Shown piece after piece: positions 1-7,444 of a stretch of DNA of 11,893 nt. The notes beneath the pieces were generated by a model. That model searched no databases, was not told the DNA's origin, and saw only the letters and a program-made list of their open reading frames with translations. The position numbers were made by a program, and so were the translations under genes. Each line of letters begins with the position of its first letter. The first letter of the stretch is position 1. This DNA is from Lachnospiraceae bacterium (GTDB lineage Bacteria; Bacillota_A; Clostridia; Lachnospirales; Lachnospiraceae): assembly GCA_017435025.1 (NCBI GenBank), contig JAFSFU010000064.1:1-11893 (forward strand). The letters are read 5' to 3'.

Positions 1-697
1 AAGGAATATCGTTGTCGCGTCTGTAAACATTAGCACGGGGGTTGTCCCATGAACGGAATACTGCTTCAACAGCACCCATAAGCTGTTCTTTGGGATCTGT
101 GGGGAAATCCTTGCCGATCTTGGACTTGTATTCAGCCTTGAACTGAGTTGCAAGCTCCTTGAGATCTTCAGCTGTAAGGTCAACGTCCTGAGTAACGCCC
201 TTCTTCTCTTTCATCTCATCGATGAGCTCTTCGAAGTACTTCTTACCAACTTCCATAACTACGTCAGAGTACATCTGGATGAAACGTCTGTAGCAGTCCC
301 AAGCCCAACGCGGATTGCCGGACTTCTCTGCCATTGTATTAACAACGTCTTCGTTAAGACCTAAGTTAAGGATTGTATCCATCATACCCGGCATGGAAGC
401 TCTAGCACCGGAACGAACGGAAACTAATAACGGGTTCTCTAAATCACCAAACTTCTTGCCTGTGATCTCTTCCATCTTTACGATAGCTTCAGCGATCTGA
501 GCCTGAATTTCGTCGTTGATCTTACGACCATCCTCATAGTACTGAGTACAAGCTTCTGTTGTGATTGTGAAGCCCTGCGGTACGAATTCAGCACCGATGA
601 TCTTTGTCATCTCAGCAAGGTTAGCACCCTTACCACCTAAGAGGTTTCTCATGCTTGCGTTACCTTCGCTGAACAAATACACCCACTTGTTTGCCAT
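1..697 (-). CDS. ppdK: Pyruvate, phosphate dikinase, N-terminal part (runs off left edge)
   Basis: Pyruvate phosphate dikinase interconverts pyruvate + ATP + Pi and PEP + AMP + PPi in the cytoplasm; in anaerobic Clostridia it usually works as a PPi-linked glycolytic or gluconeogenic step. About 232 N-terminal residues are visible of the roughly 870-880 usual for the family. The reading begins MANKWVYLFSEG and contains the nucleotide-binding landmarks GGKGANLAEM (near residues 21-30), VPQGFTITTEAC (near 39-50) and SVRSGARASMPGMMDTILNLG (near 91-111), which are diagnostic of PPDK. The start is fixed by AGGAGG at 709-714, 11 nt upstream of the ATG. Codon choice is strongly biased (GGT, GTT, AAG, TTC), as expected of a highly expressed gene. 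It has its own likely promoter just inside the terminator hairpin of the preceding operon. The central and C-terminal domains lie outside the window. Identity is very secure; whether the rest is intact cannot be seen. Confidence 0.97.
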   Translation of the reverse strand, partial: MANKWVYLFSEGNASMRNLLGGKGANLAEMTKIIGAEFVPQGFTITTEACTQYYEDGRKINDEIQAQIAEAIVKMEEITGKKFGDLENPLLVSVRSGARASMPGMMDTILNLGLNEDVVNTMAEKSGNPRWAWDCYRRFIQMYSDVVMEVGKKYFEELIDEMKEKKGVTQDVDLTAEDLKELATQFKAEYKSKIGKDFPTDPKEQLMGAVEAVFRSWDNPRANVYRRDNDIP

Positions 698-797
698 AAG
701 TGTTTTTTCCTCCTATACATTGTAGAGTTTATCTACGTATCTTAGTTTCTGCCATTTTCTGCATCACAAAAAAACGGACAGAAAACGGTCTGGATAT

Positions 798-826
798 ATT
801 ATAAAGGGTGTTGCATGATTTTGCAA
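798..826 (-). promoter_or_regulatory. Candidate sigma-A-type promoter for ppdK
   Basis: On the minus strand TTGCAA (821-826, four of six matches to TTGACA) is followed after 17 bp by a perfect TATAAT (798-803). This predicts a start near 791 and a leader of about 95 nt before the ppdK ATG. The -35 box lies inside the right arm of the hairpin at 806-831, so terminator and promoter share the same bases. It was seen by inspection only; the -10 box is convincing and the -35 moderate. Confidence 0.5.
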
Positions 827-831
827 CACCC
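806..831 (-). terminator. Hairpin ending the glgA-DUF212 unit
   Basis: A perfect 10-bp stem (GGGTGTTGCA pairing with TGCAACACCC) with a 6-nt loop lies 55 nt past the stop codon of the DUF212 gene. Read on the minus strand, the stem is followed by TTTATAATATAT, which is T-rich but not a clean U-run, so it is a moderate intrinsic terminator. The same bases carry the putative -35 box of ppdK. Confidence 0.6.
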
Positions 832-886
832 CATACAATAACTTTCTTAACTTTTTTCCTGAATTTATGTGCTTTTCTTCGTATAT

Positions 887-1345
887 TTAATACAGGCCTC
901 CGATAAAAACTGCGATACCGATTCCGAGAAGCGCACCTGCAATAACCTGCAGCGGTGTATGACCCACATACTCTTTTAGTTTCTCCTGGAGAACGACTGC
1001 ATCCAGCTCCAGAATATTTTCAAAGAATACGCGATTCAAAAGCTCCGACTGTTTTCCCGTCTCACGACGTACATTCATCGCATCATACATAACGATCATC
1101 GACAGCACAAAACTGATGGCAAATTCAAAACTGCCAACACCGTAATGCATTCCGGACGCCGTTGTAAGAGCACACACTGTTGCGGAATGGGAACTCGGCA
1201 TTCCGCCGGATCCGAACAGTCTTTCAGGATTAAAGGAACGGTTCAGGCAAAAATCGATAATTGTCTTTAAGACCTGAGCCACAGTCCAGCCTACGACAGC
1301 ACAGACCAGCACCTGATTCCCAAGTATCTCATTCCAAATATTCAT
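887..1345 (-). CDS. Divergent PAP2 family (DUF212, YuiD-like) membrane protein
   Basis: A 152-residue integral membrane protein of the DUF212/divergent PAP2 group, distantly related to acid phosphatases; the substrate is unknown. Family hallmarks are all present: GGMPSSHSA (residues 47-55, the phosphatase-like Ser-His segment), YDAMNVRRETGKQ (87-99) and GHTPLQVIAGALLGI (128-142). Hydrophobic stretches near residues 10-32, 51-66, 72-90 and 131-150 suggest about four membrane segments. ATG at 1345 is chosen because GGAGG (1351-1355) sits 5 nt upstream; the longer in-frame TTG reading at 1360 would swallow that ribosome site. It lies 22 nt behind glgA on the same strand and is almost certainly co-transcribed with it, followed by the hairpin at 806-831. 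The length is normal for the family. A link to polyprenyl-phosphate or lipid-phosphate turnover would be a guess from the fold only. Confidence 0.92.
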   Translation of the reverse strand: MNIWNEILGNQVLVCAVVGWTVAQVLKTIIDFCLNRSFNPERLFGSGGMPSSHSATVCALTTASGMHYGVGSFEFAISFVLSMIVMYDAMNVRRETGKQSELLNRVFFENILELDAVVLQEKLKEYVGHTPLQVIAGALLGIGIAVFIGGLY

Positions 1346-1367
1346 GGTTTCCTCCGTCAACTTGATC

Positions 1368-2810
1368 TTAGCCGATCAGCTCATCGTAGAGTGCCTGATA
1401 CTTCTTCGCAGAAGCTGCCCAGGAGAAGTCTACCATCATTGCTCTTTCTACGATCTTGTTCCACTCATCCTTATTATCATAGTAAACGGATTTTGCGTAA
1501 CGGATTGTATCTAACATTTCATGAGCATTGTAGTTCGGGAAGGAGAAACCTGTACCGGTTCCCTCTACCTCGTTGTATGCCCAAACAGTATCCTTCAGAC
1601 CGCCTGTCTCACGAACGATCGGAAGAGTACCATAACGGAGTGCCATCAACTGGCTAAGTCCGCACGGCTCGAATAAGGACGGCATTAAGAATGCGTCACA
1701 GCCTGCGTAGATTCTGTGGGAAAGAGCCTCAGAGTAACGGATCTGAGCAGTCACTCTCTCCGGATACTTCCAGTCATAGTGACGGAACATACTCTCGTAC
1801 TTCTCATCGCCTGTACCTAATACTACCAGCTGTACATCTTCTGTGCAGATTTCTTCCATAACAGCCTGGATCAGATCGAAGCCCTTCTGATCTGTCAGAC
1901 GGGAAACCACACCAATCACGAACTTCTCTGCATCTTCCGGAAGTCCGAGTTCTTTCTGAAGAGCCAGTTTGTTTTTCACTTTCTCCTCAAGGAAGTTCTC
2001 TACTGTGTACGGAGCTTCCAGATTTTCATTTGTCTCCGGGTTGAAATCATCATAGTCGATACCGTTTACGATACCGCGAAGATCGTTGGATCGAGCTCTC
2101 ATAAGACCGTCGAGACCTTCACCGTAGAACTGTGTCTTGATCTCTTCTGCATATGTCTCACTTACTGTTGTGATCGCATCTGCATAAACAAGACCGCCTT
2201 TTAACATATTGCCGTTGTTATACGCTTCCAGTTTATCGGAAGTGAAATAGTAATCGGAGAGACCGGAGAATCTCTTAATTGTATTGATATCCCAAACGCC
2301 CTGGAATTTCAGGTTGTGGATTGTCATAACAGACTTCATATCCTTGAAGAACTCGCCTGCGCCGAAACGGTCTTTCAGGTATACCGGAATCAGACCTGTC
2401 TGCCAGTCATGGCAATGAACCACATCCGGTTTCCAGCCAATCACCGGAAGAGAAGAAAGAGCTGCCTGGCAGAAGAAGGAGAATTTCTCCAGGTCATAAT
2501 ACCAGTCACCGTACGGTTTGCTTCCCCAGAAATAACTTTCATTATCGATGAAGTAGAAAGTAATTCCCTCATGTACATACTGAAGGATACCAACATAACG
2601 GTTCTGTCCCAGGTAATCCATATAGAACTGGTCCACGAATTCCAGTTTCTCAAGGAACTTCTCTTTGATGCAGAGATACTTCGGGATCATTACACGAACA
2701 TCATACTCTTCTTTATCATAGTTTTTCGGCAGAGAACCAACAACGTCTGCCAGACCACCTGTTTTAATAAACGGAACTGCCTCAGAAGCAACAAATAAGA
2801 TTTTTTTCAT
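1368..2810 (-). CDS. glgA: Glycogen (starch) synthase, ADP-glucose type, GT5
   Basis: Transfers glucose from ADP-glucose to the non-reducing end of an alpha-1,4-glucan in the cytoplasm, building glycogen. The 480-residue length is typical of bacterial GlgA. Visible landmarks are the N-terminal KTGGLADVVG loop (residues 16-25, ADP-glucose binding), VHCHDWQTGLIP (131-142), VSRLTDQKGFDLI (302-314) in the second Rossmann domain, and PSLFEPCGLSQLMALRYG (377-394) followed by ETGGL (401-405), the GT-B C-terminal catalytic segment. ATG at 2810 gives the canonical MKKILFVASE start; a purine-rich GGAAGGATGGG lies just upstream. An in-frame ATG at 2831 would add seven residues not usual in the family and has no better ribosome site. 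It is first in a two-gene unit with the DUF212 gene. No other glg genes are in the window. Substrate choice (ADP- versus UDP-glucose) is inferred from the family. Confidence 0.96.
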   Translation of the reverse strand: MKKILFVASEAVPFIKTGGLADVVGSLPKNYDKEEYDVRVMIPKYLCIKEKFLEKLEFVDQFYMDYLGQNRYVGILQYVHEGITFYFIDNESYFWGSKPYGDWYYDLEKFSFFCQAALSSLPVIGWKPDVVHCHDWQTGLIPVYLKDRFGAGEFFKDMKSVMTIHNLKFQGVWDINTIKRFSGLSDYYFTSDKLEAYNNGNMLKGGLVYADAITTVSETYAEEIKTQFYGEGLDGLMRARSNDLRGIVNGIDYDDFNPETNENLEAPYTVENFLEEKVKNKLALQKELGLPEDAEKFVIGVVSRLTDQKGFDLIQAVMEEICTEDVQLVVLGTGDEKYESMFRHYDWKYPERVTAQIRYSEALSHRIYAGCDAFLMPSLFEPCGLSQLMALRYGTLPIVRETGGLKDTVWAYNEVEGTGTGFSFPNYNAHEMLDTIRYAKSVYYDNKDEWNKIVERAMMVDFSWAASAKKYQALYDELIG

Positions 2811-2924
2811 TACGTACCCATCCTTCCACATTATTTAAGCCTAACAATGTTATAAGTATATCATAATATCAATAATTTAGAAAGTGGGTCAGAAAAAATA
2901 TCTGTTGTGTTTCCCGATTTTTTC
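2811..2924 (-). promoter_or_regulatory. spo0A-glgA intergenic region with weak promoter candidate for glgA
   Basis: This 114-bp AT-rich gap must hold the end of the spo0A transcript and the start of glgA. On the minus strand TTTCTA is followed after 17 bp by TATACT (about 2848-2876 overall), a poor -35 with a good -10. No convincing hairpin with a U-tract follows the spo0A stop codon at 2925, so spo0A transcription may read through into glgA or end in a factor-dependent way. Confidence 0.3.
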
Positions 2925-3731
2925 CTACAAACGCTTATAATCCAGACGAATCTTATCGGCGATCAGTGCAACAAATTCCGAGTTGGTCGGTTTTCCTTTT
3001 CCACCGCTGACCGTGTAGCCAAACAAAGCATTGATGGTATCCATCTTCCCTCTGCTCCATGCAACTTCGATGGCATGGCGAATCGCTCGTTCCACACGGC
3101 TGGACGTAGTCTGATGGCGTTTCGCGATGGTTGGATATAAAATCTTTGTCACAGAAGAAAGCATCTCCGAATCCTGCACCGACATGATGATCGCATCACG
3201 AAGATACTGATATCCTTTAATATGAGCCGGAATTCCGATTTCATGTAACATCTGAGTCACATCCGTTTCCAGATTTTGCTCCATGTACGCTTCTTTGTTC
3301 AGATACGGGACCACTTTTCGTTCACCTGTGTTTGCCGGAACGTTCTTGTTCCGGCTTCGGCTGACACGGCGAATCTTATCCAAGAGCACGTCTTTGCTGA
3401 ATGGTTTCATGATATAATAATTGGCACCCAGTTTAAATGCGTCTTCAGTCACATCCTGACTGCTGGCTGCAGTGACCATGATAAAGGACGGACATCCCTT
3501 GATCTGAGTGCTGTTTCTCACCTTTTCCATCACAGAAATACCATCCAGACGCGGCATGATCACATCCATCAGAACAATATCCGGGTTTGTCTTTACGATC
3601 ATGTTATATGCATCTTCTCCGTTATCCGCCTTACCTACCACGCGGATTCCTTCCTCTTTCTCCAGTATTTCACCCAACAGATTTAATGTCTGTCTGTTAT
3701 CATCAGCAATTGCAATTGAAACGTCTGCCAT
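2925..3731 (-). CDS. spo0A: Sporulation master response regulator Spo0A
   Basis: Spo0A is the phosphorylated transcription factor that commits Clostridia and Bacilli to endospore formation. This copy is 268 residues, the normal length. Residues 1-122 form a receiver domain with the acidic pair D10/D11, phospho-acceptor D56 in [14 protein letters not shown]87 and K109 in YYIMKPF. A variable linker spans about 123-145. The C-terminal DNA-binding domain includes [19 protein letters not shown] (210-228) and [19 protein letters not shown] (237-255), the signature Spo0A effector region. ATG at 3731 is supported by AGGAGG at 3739-3744. The gene stands alone between the flavoprotein gene upstream and glgA downstream; spoIVB, often its upstream neighbour in endospore formers, is absent here. 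Its upstream region carries a good -10 box, a dyad and two near-match 0A boxes, suggesting autoregulation. All key residues are intact, so it should be functional. Confidence 0.98.
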   Translation of the reverse strand: MADVSIAIADDNRQTLNLLGEILEKEEGIRVVGKADNGEDAYNMIVKTNPDIVLMDVIMPRLDGISVMEKVRNSTQIKGCPSFIMVTAASSQDVTEDAFKLGANYYIMKPFSKDVLLDKIRRVSRSRNKNVPANTGERKVVPYLNKEAYMEQNLETDVTQMLHEIGIPAHIKGYQYLRDAIIMSVQDSEMLSSVTKILYPTIAKRHQTTSSRVERAIRHAIEVAWSRGKMDTINALFGYTVSGGKGKPTNSEFVALIADKIRLDYKRL

Positions 3732-3815
3732 AATTCTTCCTCCTGAGCTGTCATAAATATTCGTCTATCGCTCCCGTTTTCCAAGTTTTTCCATAAGGCG
3801 GGGGCGAACATAACA

Positions 3816-3845
3816 ATTATAGTCCGAATTCAAGAGGCGCCGCAA
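3816..3845 (-). promoter_or_regulatory. Candidate spo0A promoter
   Basis: A perfect TATAAT (minus strand, 3816-3821) is preceded after 18 bp by TTGCGG (3840-3845), which matches the first three bases of the -35 consensus. The predicted start is near 3809, giving a leader of roughly 78 nt. A dyad with 7-bp arms (CCGAATT at 3824-3830 and AATTCGG at 3849-3855, 18-nt gap) brackets the spacer and the -35 box and could be an operator. Confidence 0.45.
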
Positions 3846-3863
3846 TGCAATTCGGGCGCAAGT

Positions 3864-3880
3864 TCCGACAGGATGCGACA
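3864..3880 (-). promoter_or_regulatory. Two near-match 0A boxes upstream of spo0A promoter
   Basis: On the minus strand TGTCGCA (3874-3880) and TGTCGGA (3864-3870) each match six of seven bases of the 0A box TGTCGAA. They have the same orientation and are spaced 10 bp, one helical turn apart, about 20 bp upstream of the putative -35 box. Spo0A is known to control its own promoter in Bacillus; the assignment here is inference from motif and position. Confidence 0.35.
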
Positions 3881-3905
3881 GGGGAGCGCCGAAGCACTCC
3901 CCTGT
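3878..3905 (-). terminator. Strong hairpin after the multidomain flavoprotein gene
   Basis: A 12-position stem with one mismatch (ACAGGGGAGCGC against GCACTCCCCTGT, tetraloop CGAA) starts 21 nt past the stop codon of the large flavoprotein gene and separates it from spo0A. It is placed where a terminator is expected. The only T-run (TTTT, 3905-3908) follows the hairpin on the plus strand; on the minus strand, the direction of the gene, the stem is followed by CGCATCC. Termination of the gene by this element alone is therefore uncertain. Confidence 0.5.
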
Positions 3906-3926
3906 TTTCATTACATATTAAAAATC

Positions 3927-6900
3927 TTACAGACCGTATTTTTCTTTTAATTCTTCACGAATATCATATGCACTGAATTCCATCGGAATCACATAATCAT
4001 CACCCGGGTCGTGGATTGGCCACCAAACCTGTGCGTAGTACGGATTCTTCTTGGCAATCTGGCCGTATGCCCAGGAGTAACGCAAGCATTCCGGACACCA
4101 GTGACCTCCCTGAAGCACCGCATTTACGGAAAGCATGAACTCATGTCCGTCGCAGCAAGCCCACTTGATTGGGGTGTAAATATCCGGAACCTCTGTAGCC
4201 AGACATTTACCGCCACGGAATTCTGCTGCTTTCTGGAGATCTTCCAGAGTAAGGTTCTCAAGGCCCTTGCTTTCATCATAACCATGATCCAAATAAGTAG
4301 GCTCCTCACTCGGATGGTGAAGATCATAATCTTTCCATTCCGGAATTGCCTCCCACTGCTCTTTGGAACCGAAGAACGCCTTAATCCAATTCTCCTCGTT
4401 GTTTTCGATCATCCAACGGGTTCCCATACGTTTCTGTCCGATTATCTTGTTCTTTTCGTGCATCTGCTCTGCCGTCGGGAACATTGCACGGATCATCGGA
4501 TTTGCTGCCATTCTTCTCATTTCCTCTCGAACACCGCCCCAGTACTGCTCTGCCGGGATGCAGCGGAAATGAAGAATTTCATCTAATTGATCCGCGTCAG
4601 TATAGTACTGACCATGGAAGTTATATTTTGCCATCATGTTTGCATCATGGATATCAGTCAGGCGAATGCCGAATGCACCCAGGTTGATGTCCATAAGCTC
4701 CCAGGTTGTAAGACGGTAACCTGCACCACTGCTCAAGTTGTATGCCTTGCGCCAGAAACTTTCCGGAACCCAGTCCTCACAGATATTTGCCATACAGATA
4801 CCGGATTCAATAGACGTACTCCACTCCAGCACGTTGTTCGGCGGCTGATGTGTGATAATCGGCTCGTTACCTGCTTCGGAGTTGGACGGATGCTGTCCTG
4901 TCTGACGGATGGATACCCAGTGTTTCAGGCCGGAATCATACAGTGCAGACTCGGAGAAGACTTTGGAGAGTGCATAATAATCGAAGATTGACGGGTTGAT
5001 CGGATCACCCACACGTCCCCAGTGAATCGGCTCGGTTCTGCCGCCGGTCATGGCAACCGTACCTACATATGCAAAGTGTACTTTATCCGGATCCGGCTGC
5101 GCCTTGATCGCCTTGATGATTCCAAGGGTGGAACCAATGTTTGTATAAAGAGTCTGCTCCGGATACTTATCGGCTGCCGGAGATACCATTGCACCAATAT
5201 GAAGAACATAATCGGAACCTGTTACGCACTTGAGAATTGTGTCATAATCTGCCATATCGCCCCAGATGATCTCCAGGTTCGGACATGCCAGTTTCTTCAT
5301 GATCTCACGGTTCTTGTCGGACGGACGAACCAGTGCACGAACATGGAAACGGTTCTTTCTTGCAAGGAGCTGTTTTAATGTCTCCTGTCCCATGGTTCCG
5401 GAACCGCCTGTTACAAATACAACCTTTTTCGGCTTGCTTGCATCTTTATGTACATCCGGTTTGTCGAAGGTAAGAGCCACATCGAATGCCTCTTTCACTG
5501 CATCGATCGCACGTCTTGCCATTGCTCCGTCACCTACCGCAAAGTATGCACAGCCGATCTCACGACAAGCATCCTCGATCTCTTTGCCGCATCTGGACTT
5601 GGAGCCAACTGCCACAACTGCATAATCACACGGGAAGGTGAGAGTCTCTTCGCCCTTCACACCAACGACTTCGCCGTTCTTGATCTCGGTTACTTTTACT
5701 TCTGTAACAGTCTCGATGCCTGCTGCCTGTACCGCTTCCACTACGCAGAATTTACGTGCCATGCCCAGGTCCATGCAGTAATCTTTTAACATTTCAAGTG
5801 CTGTTACCTTGCATCCTTTTTCTGCAAGATATTCAGCAACTTCCATACCTACCATACCACCGCCGATGACAACCACGTTGCCTTCTGCAGTCTGTCTGCC
5901 TTCCAGTACATCATGGGAGTTCAGAACAAATGCCTGGTCCACACCCGGAATGTTCGGGATGATCGGTGTGGCACCGATCGCATTGATCACTGTATGCGGA
6001 GCGATCTCTTTCACCACTGCCGCAGTTACCGGTGTATTGAGACGGATGTCTACGCCCAGTTTTTCAGCTTTCTTTGCCATACCCTGAACGGCCCACATCA
6101 TCTCTGCCTTACGCGGTGCCTTACCTGCCGTTAAGAACTGACCGCCTAATGTATCAGTTGCTTCACATAAGATCGGGTTGTGTCCTCTCTGTTTGAGGAT
6201 GATCGCAGCTTCAAGACCTGCAATACCGCCGCCTGCAATGAGTACAGTCTCCGGTTTGTCAGTCACTTTGATCTCGCACTCACGCTCTCTGCCCACTGCC
6301 GGGTTGCGGAGACAGGTGATATGCGGACAATCCATATTTGCAAAGCCGTCCAGACATCCCTGATCACAGCCCACGCAGTAATCGATCTCATCGAGACGTC
6401 CTTCTCTGGATTTATTCACGAATTCCGGATCTGCCAGCTGTGCACGACCCATAACAACCATATCAACTTTATCTTCTTCTAAGATCTTTTCTGCAAGAGC
6501 CGCTGTATTGATACGTCCAACACCTACTGTGATCATGCCGGTCTCTTTACGGATTCTTGCTGCATTTTCGATATTGAATGCCGGCGGAAGATCGATCGGC
6601 GGAACCTCAAATTTATTTGCCGGTGTGATTACGTTGCCTCGGGAAACATCGAGTACATCCACGCCTTCTGCCTTGGCAAGTTTACAGAAATCAATCACTT
6701 CTTCAATGGTAAGACCGCCTGGGAGATAATCATCATGGGCATCAATGCGCATGAATAACGGCATGTCCTCCGGAATATTGGCACGTACCGCACGAATCAC
6801 TTCCAATGGGAATCTGCAGCGGTTTTCAAAACTTCCGCCGTATTCATCTGTACGACGGTTGATGCCGCCGGACAGGAAGGAGTGCGGCAGATAATTATGG

Positions 6901-7394
6901 GCCAGATGGATTTCCATCGTGTCAAATCCGGCTGCAACTGCACGGGCTGCTGCCTTTCCATAAGCTTCTACAACTTCCGCGATCATTTCTTTTGAAATGC
7001 CCGGAAGTACTTTACCGCCGCCGAGCGGCATATCGCTTGCTACTAAGATCTGTGCAGTTCTGTCCATACCTACACAGATACTTCCCTGCCATAACTGCAA
7101 TCCGGCTTTACCGCCTGCTTCATGGATCGCATCAGTCAGTTTCTTCATGCCCGGAATGTAGCAGTCTTCAGAAAGAGAAAGGAAATGTCTCGGAGCGCTC
7201 GGTGTATGAACACTACATACTTCTACGATGCTGAGACCTGTTCCGCCTTTGACTCTTGCCACATGATAATCAATGAGCTTGTCTGTTACAAAACTTGTCT
7301 TACCGGAAAATTTCGTTCCCATAGCCGGAAGTACAATTCTGTTTTTAAGTTCCAGGTTGCGGATTTTGATCGGTGTAAACAGTTTCTGATACAT
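3927..7394 (-). CDS. Multidomain flavoprotein: OYE/dienoyl-CoA reductase-like + SDR + zinc ribbon
   Basis: A 1155-residue fusion. Residues 1-335 form an Old-Yellow-Enzyme FMN barrel like 2,4-dienoyl-CoA reductase, with EIHLAHNYLPHSFLSGG (161-177; H163, H166, Y168) and RRTDEYGGSFENRCRF (180-195). An Fe-S segment follows: C340, C343, C347 and probably C361, with an extra C356. Residues 383-645 form an FAD/NAD(P) oxidoreductase (GGGIAGLEAA 388-397, GGGMVGMEVAEYL 511-523, FAVGDGA 618-624). Residues 656 to about 960 form an extended SDR with TGGSGTMG (662-669) and YALSK (Y807, K811). The tail carries GGKCLATE (1061-1068) and a zinc-ribbon pattern C1080, H1084, C1100, C1103. The first half fits NAD(P)H-driven reduction of an activated C=C bond; the SDR suggests a linked alcohol/ketone step. 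The start has AGGAGG at 7401-7406. It is divergent from a MerR-type regulator. Substrate is unknown; bile acid, steroid, phenolic or enoate are only possibilities. Domain assignment is secure, function is not. Confidence 0.9.
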   Translation of the reverse strand: MYQKLFTPIKIRNLELKNRIVLPAMGTKFSGKTSFVTDKLIDYHVARVKGGTGLSIVEVCSVHTPSAPRHFLSLSEDCYIPGMKKLTDAIHEAGGKAGLQLWQGSICVGMDRTAQILVASDMPLGGGKVLPGISKEMIAEVVEAYGKAAARAVAAGFDTMEIHLAHNYLPHSFLSGGINRRTDEYGGSFENRCRFPLEVIRAVRANIPEDMPLFMRIDAHDDYLPGGLTIEEVIDFCKLAKAEGVDVLDVSRGNVITPANKFEVPPIDLPPAFNIENAARIRKETGMITVGVGRINTAALAEKILEEDKVDMVVMGRAQLADPEFVNKSREGRLDEIDYCVGCDQGCLDGFANMDCPHITCLRNPAVGRERECEIKVTDKPETVLIAGGGIAGLEAAIILKQRGHNPILCEATDTLGGQFLTAGKAPRKAEMMWAVQGMAKKAEKLGVDIRLNTPVTAAVVKEIAPHTVINAIGATPIIPNIPGVDQAFVLNSHDVLEGRQTAEGNVVVIGGGMVGMEVAEYLAEKGCKVTALEMLKDYCMDLGMARKFCVVEAVQAAGIETVTEVKVTEIKNGEVVGVKGEETLTFPCDYAVVAVGSKSRCGKEIEDACREIGCAYFAVGDGAMARRAIDAVKEAFDVALTFDKPDVHKDASKPKKVVFVTGGSGTMGQETLKQLLARKNRFHVRALVRPSDKNREIMKKLACPNLEIIWGDMADYDTILKCVTGSDYVLHIGAMVSPAADKYPEQTLYTNIGSTLGIIKAIKAQPDPDKVHFAYVGTVAMTGGRTEPIHWGRVGDPINPSIFDYYALSKVFSESALYDSGLKHWVSIRQTGQHPSNSEAGNEPIITHQPPNNVLEWSTSIESGICMANICEDWVPESFWRKAYNLSSGAGYRLTTWELMDINLGAFGIRLTDIHDANMMAKYNFHGQYYTDADQLDEILHFRCIPAEQYWGGVREEMRRMAANPMIRAMFPTAEQMHEKNKIIGQKRMGTRWMIENNEENWIKAFFGSKEQWEAIPEWKDYDLHHPSEEPTYLDHGYDESKGLENLTLEDLQKAAEFRGGKCLATEVPDIYTPIKWACCDGHEFMLSVNAVLQGGHWCPECLRYSWAYGQIAKKNPYYAQVWWPIHDPGDDYVIPMEFSAYDIREELKEKYGL

Positions 7395-7444
7395 ACGCGT
7401 CCTCCTTACTTCATAATATTATACGTTCATTATCGATTATTATG

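Noticed and set aside
1346..1360. In-frame TTG start five codons upstream of the DUF212 ATG
   Set aside because: The GGAGG ribosome site lies inside that extension and is ideally spaced for the ATG at 1345.
2811..2831. In-frame ATG seven codons upstream of the chosen glgA start
   Set aside because: The family begins at MKKILFVASE; the upstream ATG has no good ribosome site.
340..4330. Possible CRISPR, tRNA, riboswitch or mobile element remnants anywhere in the window
   Set aside because: No spaced direct repeats, cloverleaf or T-box/riboswitch-like leader, transposase or terminal repeats were recognised; the intergenic gaps are all under 300 bp and are accounted for above.
4011..4586. Long plus-strand open frame opposite the C-terminal half of the flavoprotein gene, and other antisense frames across the window
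   Set aside because: They lie fully within strongly recognised minus-strand genes, lack ribosome sites, and translate to cysteine/histidine/serine-rich sequence without family resemblance; they are shadow frames.
5462..5468. Perfect 0A box TGTCGAA
   Set aside because: It is deep inside the flavoprotein coding sequence, far from any start, and a 7-mer is expected by chance about once per window of this size on two strands.
7418..7423. Second TATAAT on the minus strand upstream of the flavoprotein gene
   Set aside because: No acceptable -35 hexamer 16-19 bp upstream, and it would leave a very short leader; the 7445-7475 promoter fits better.
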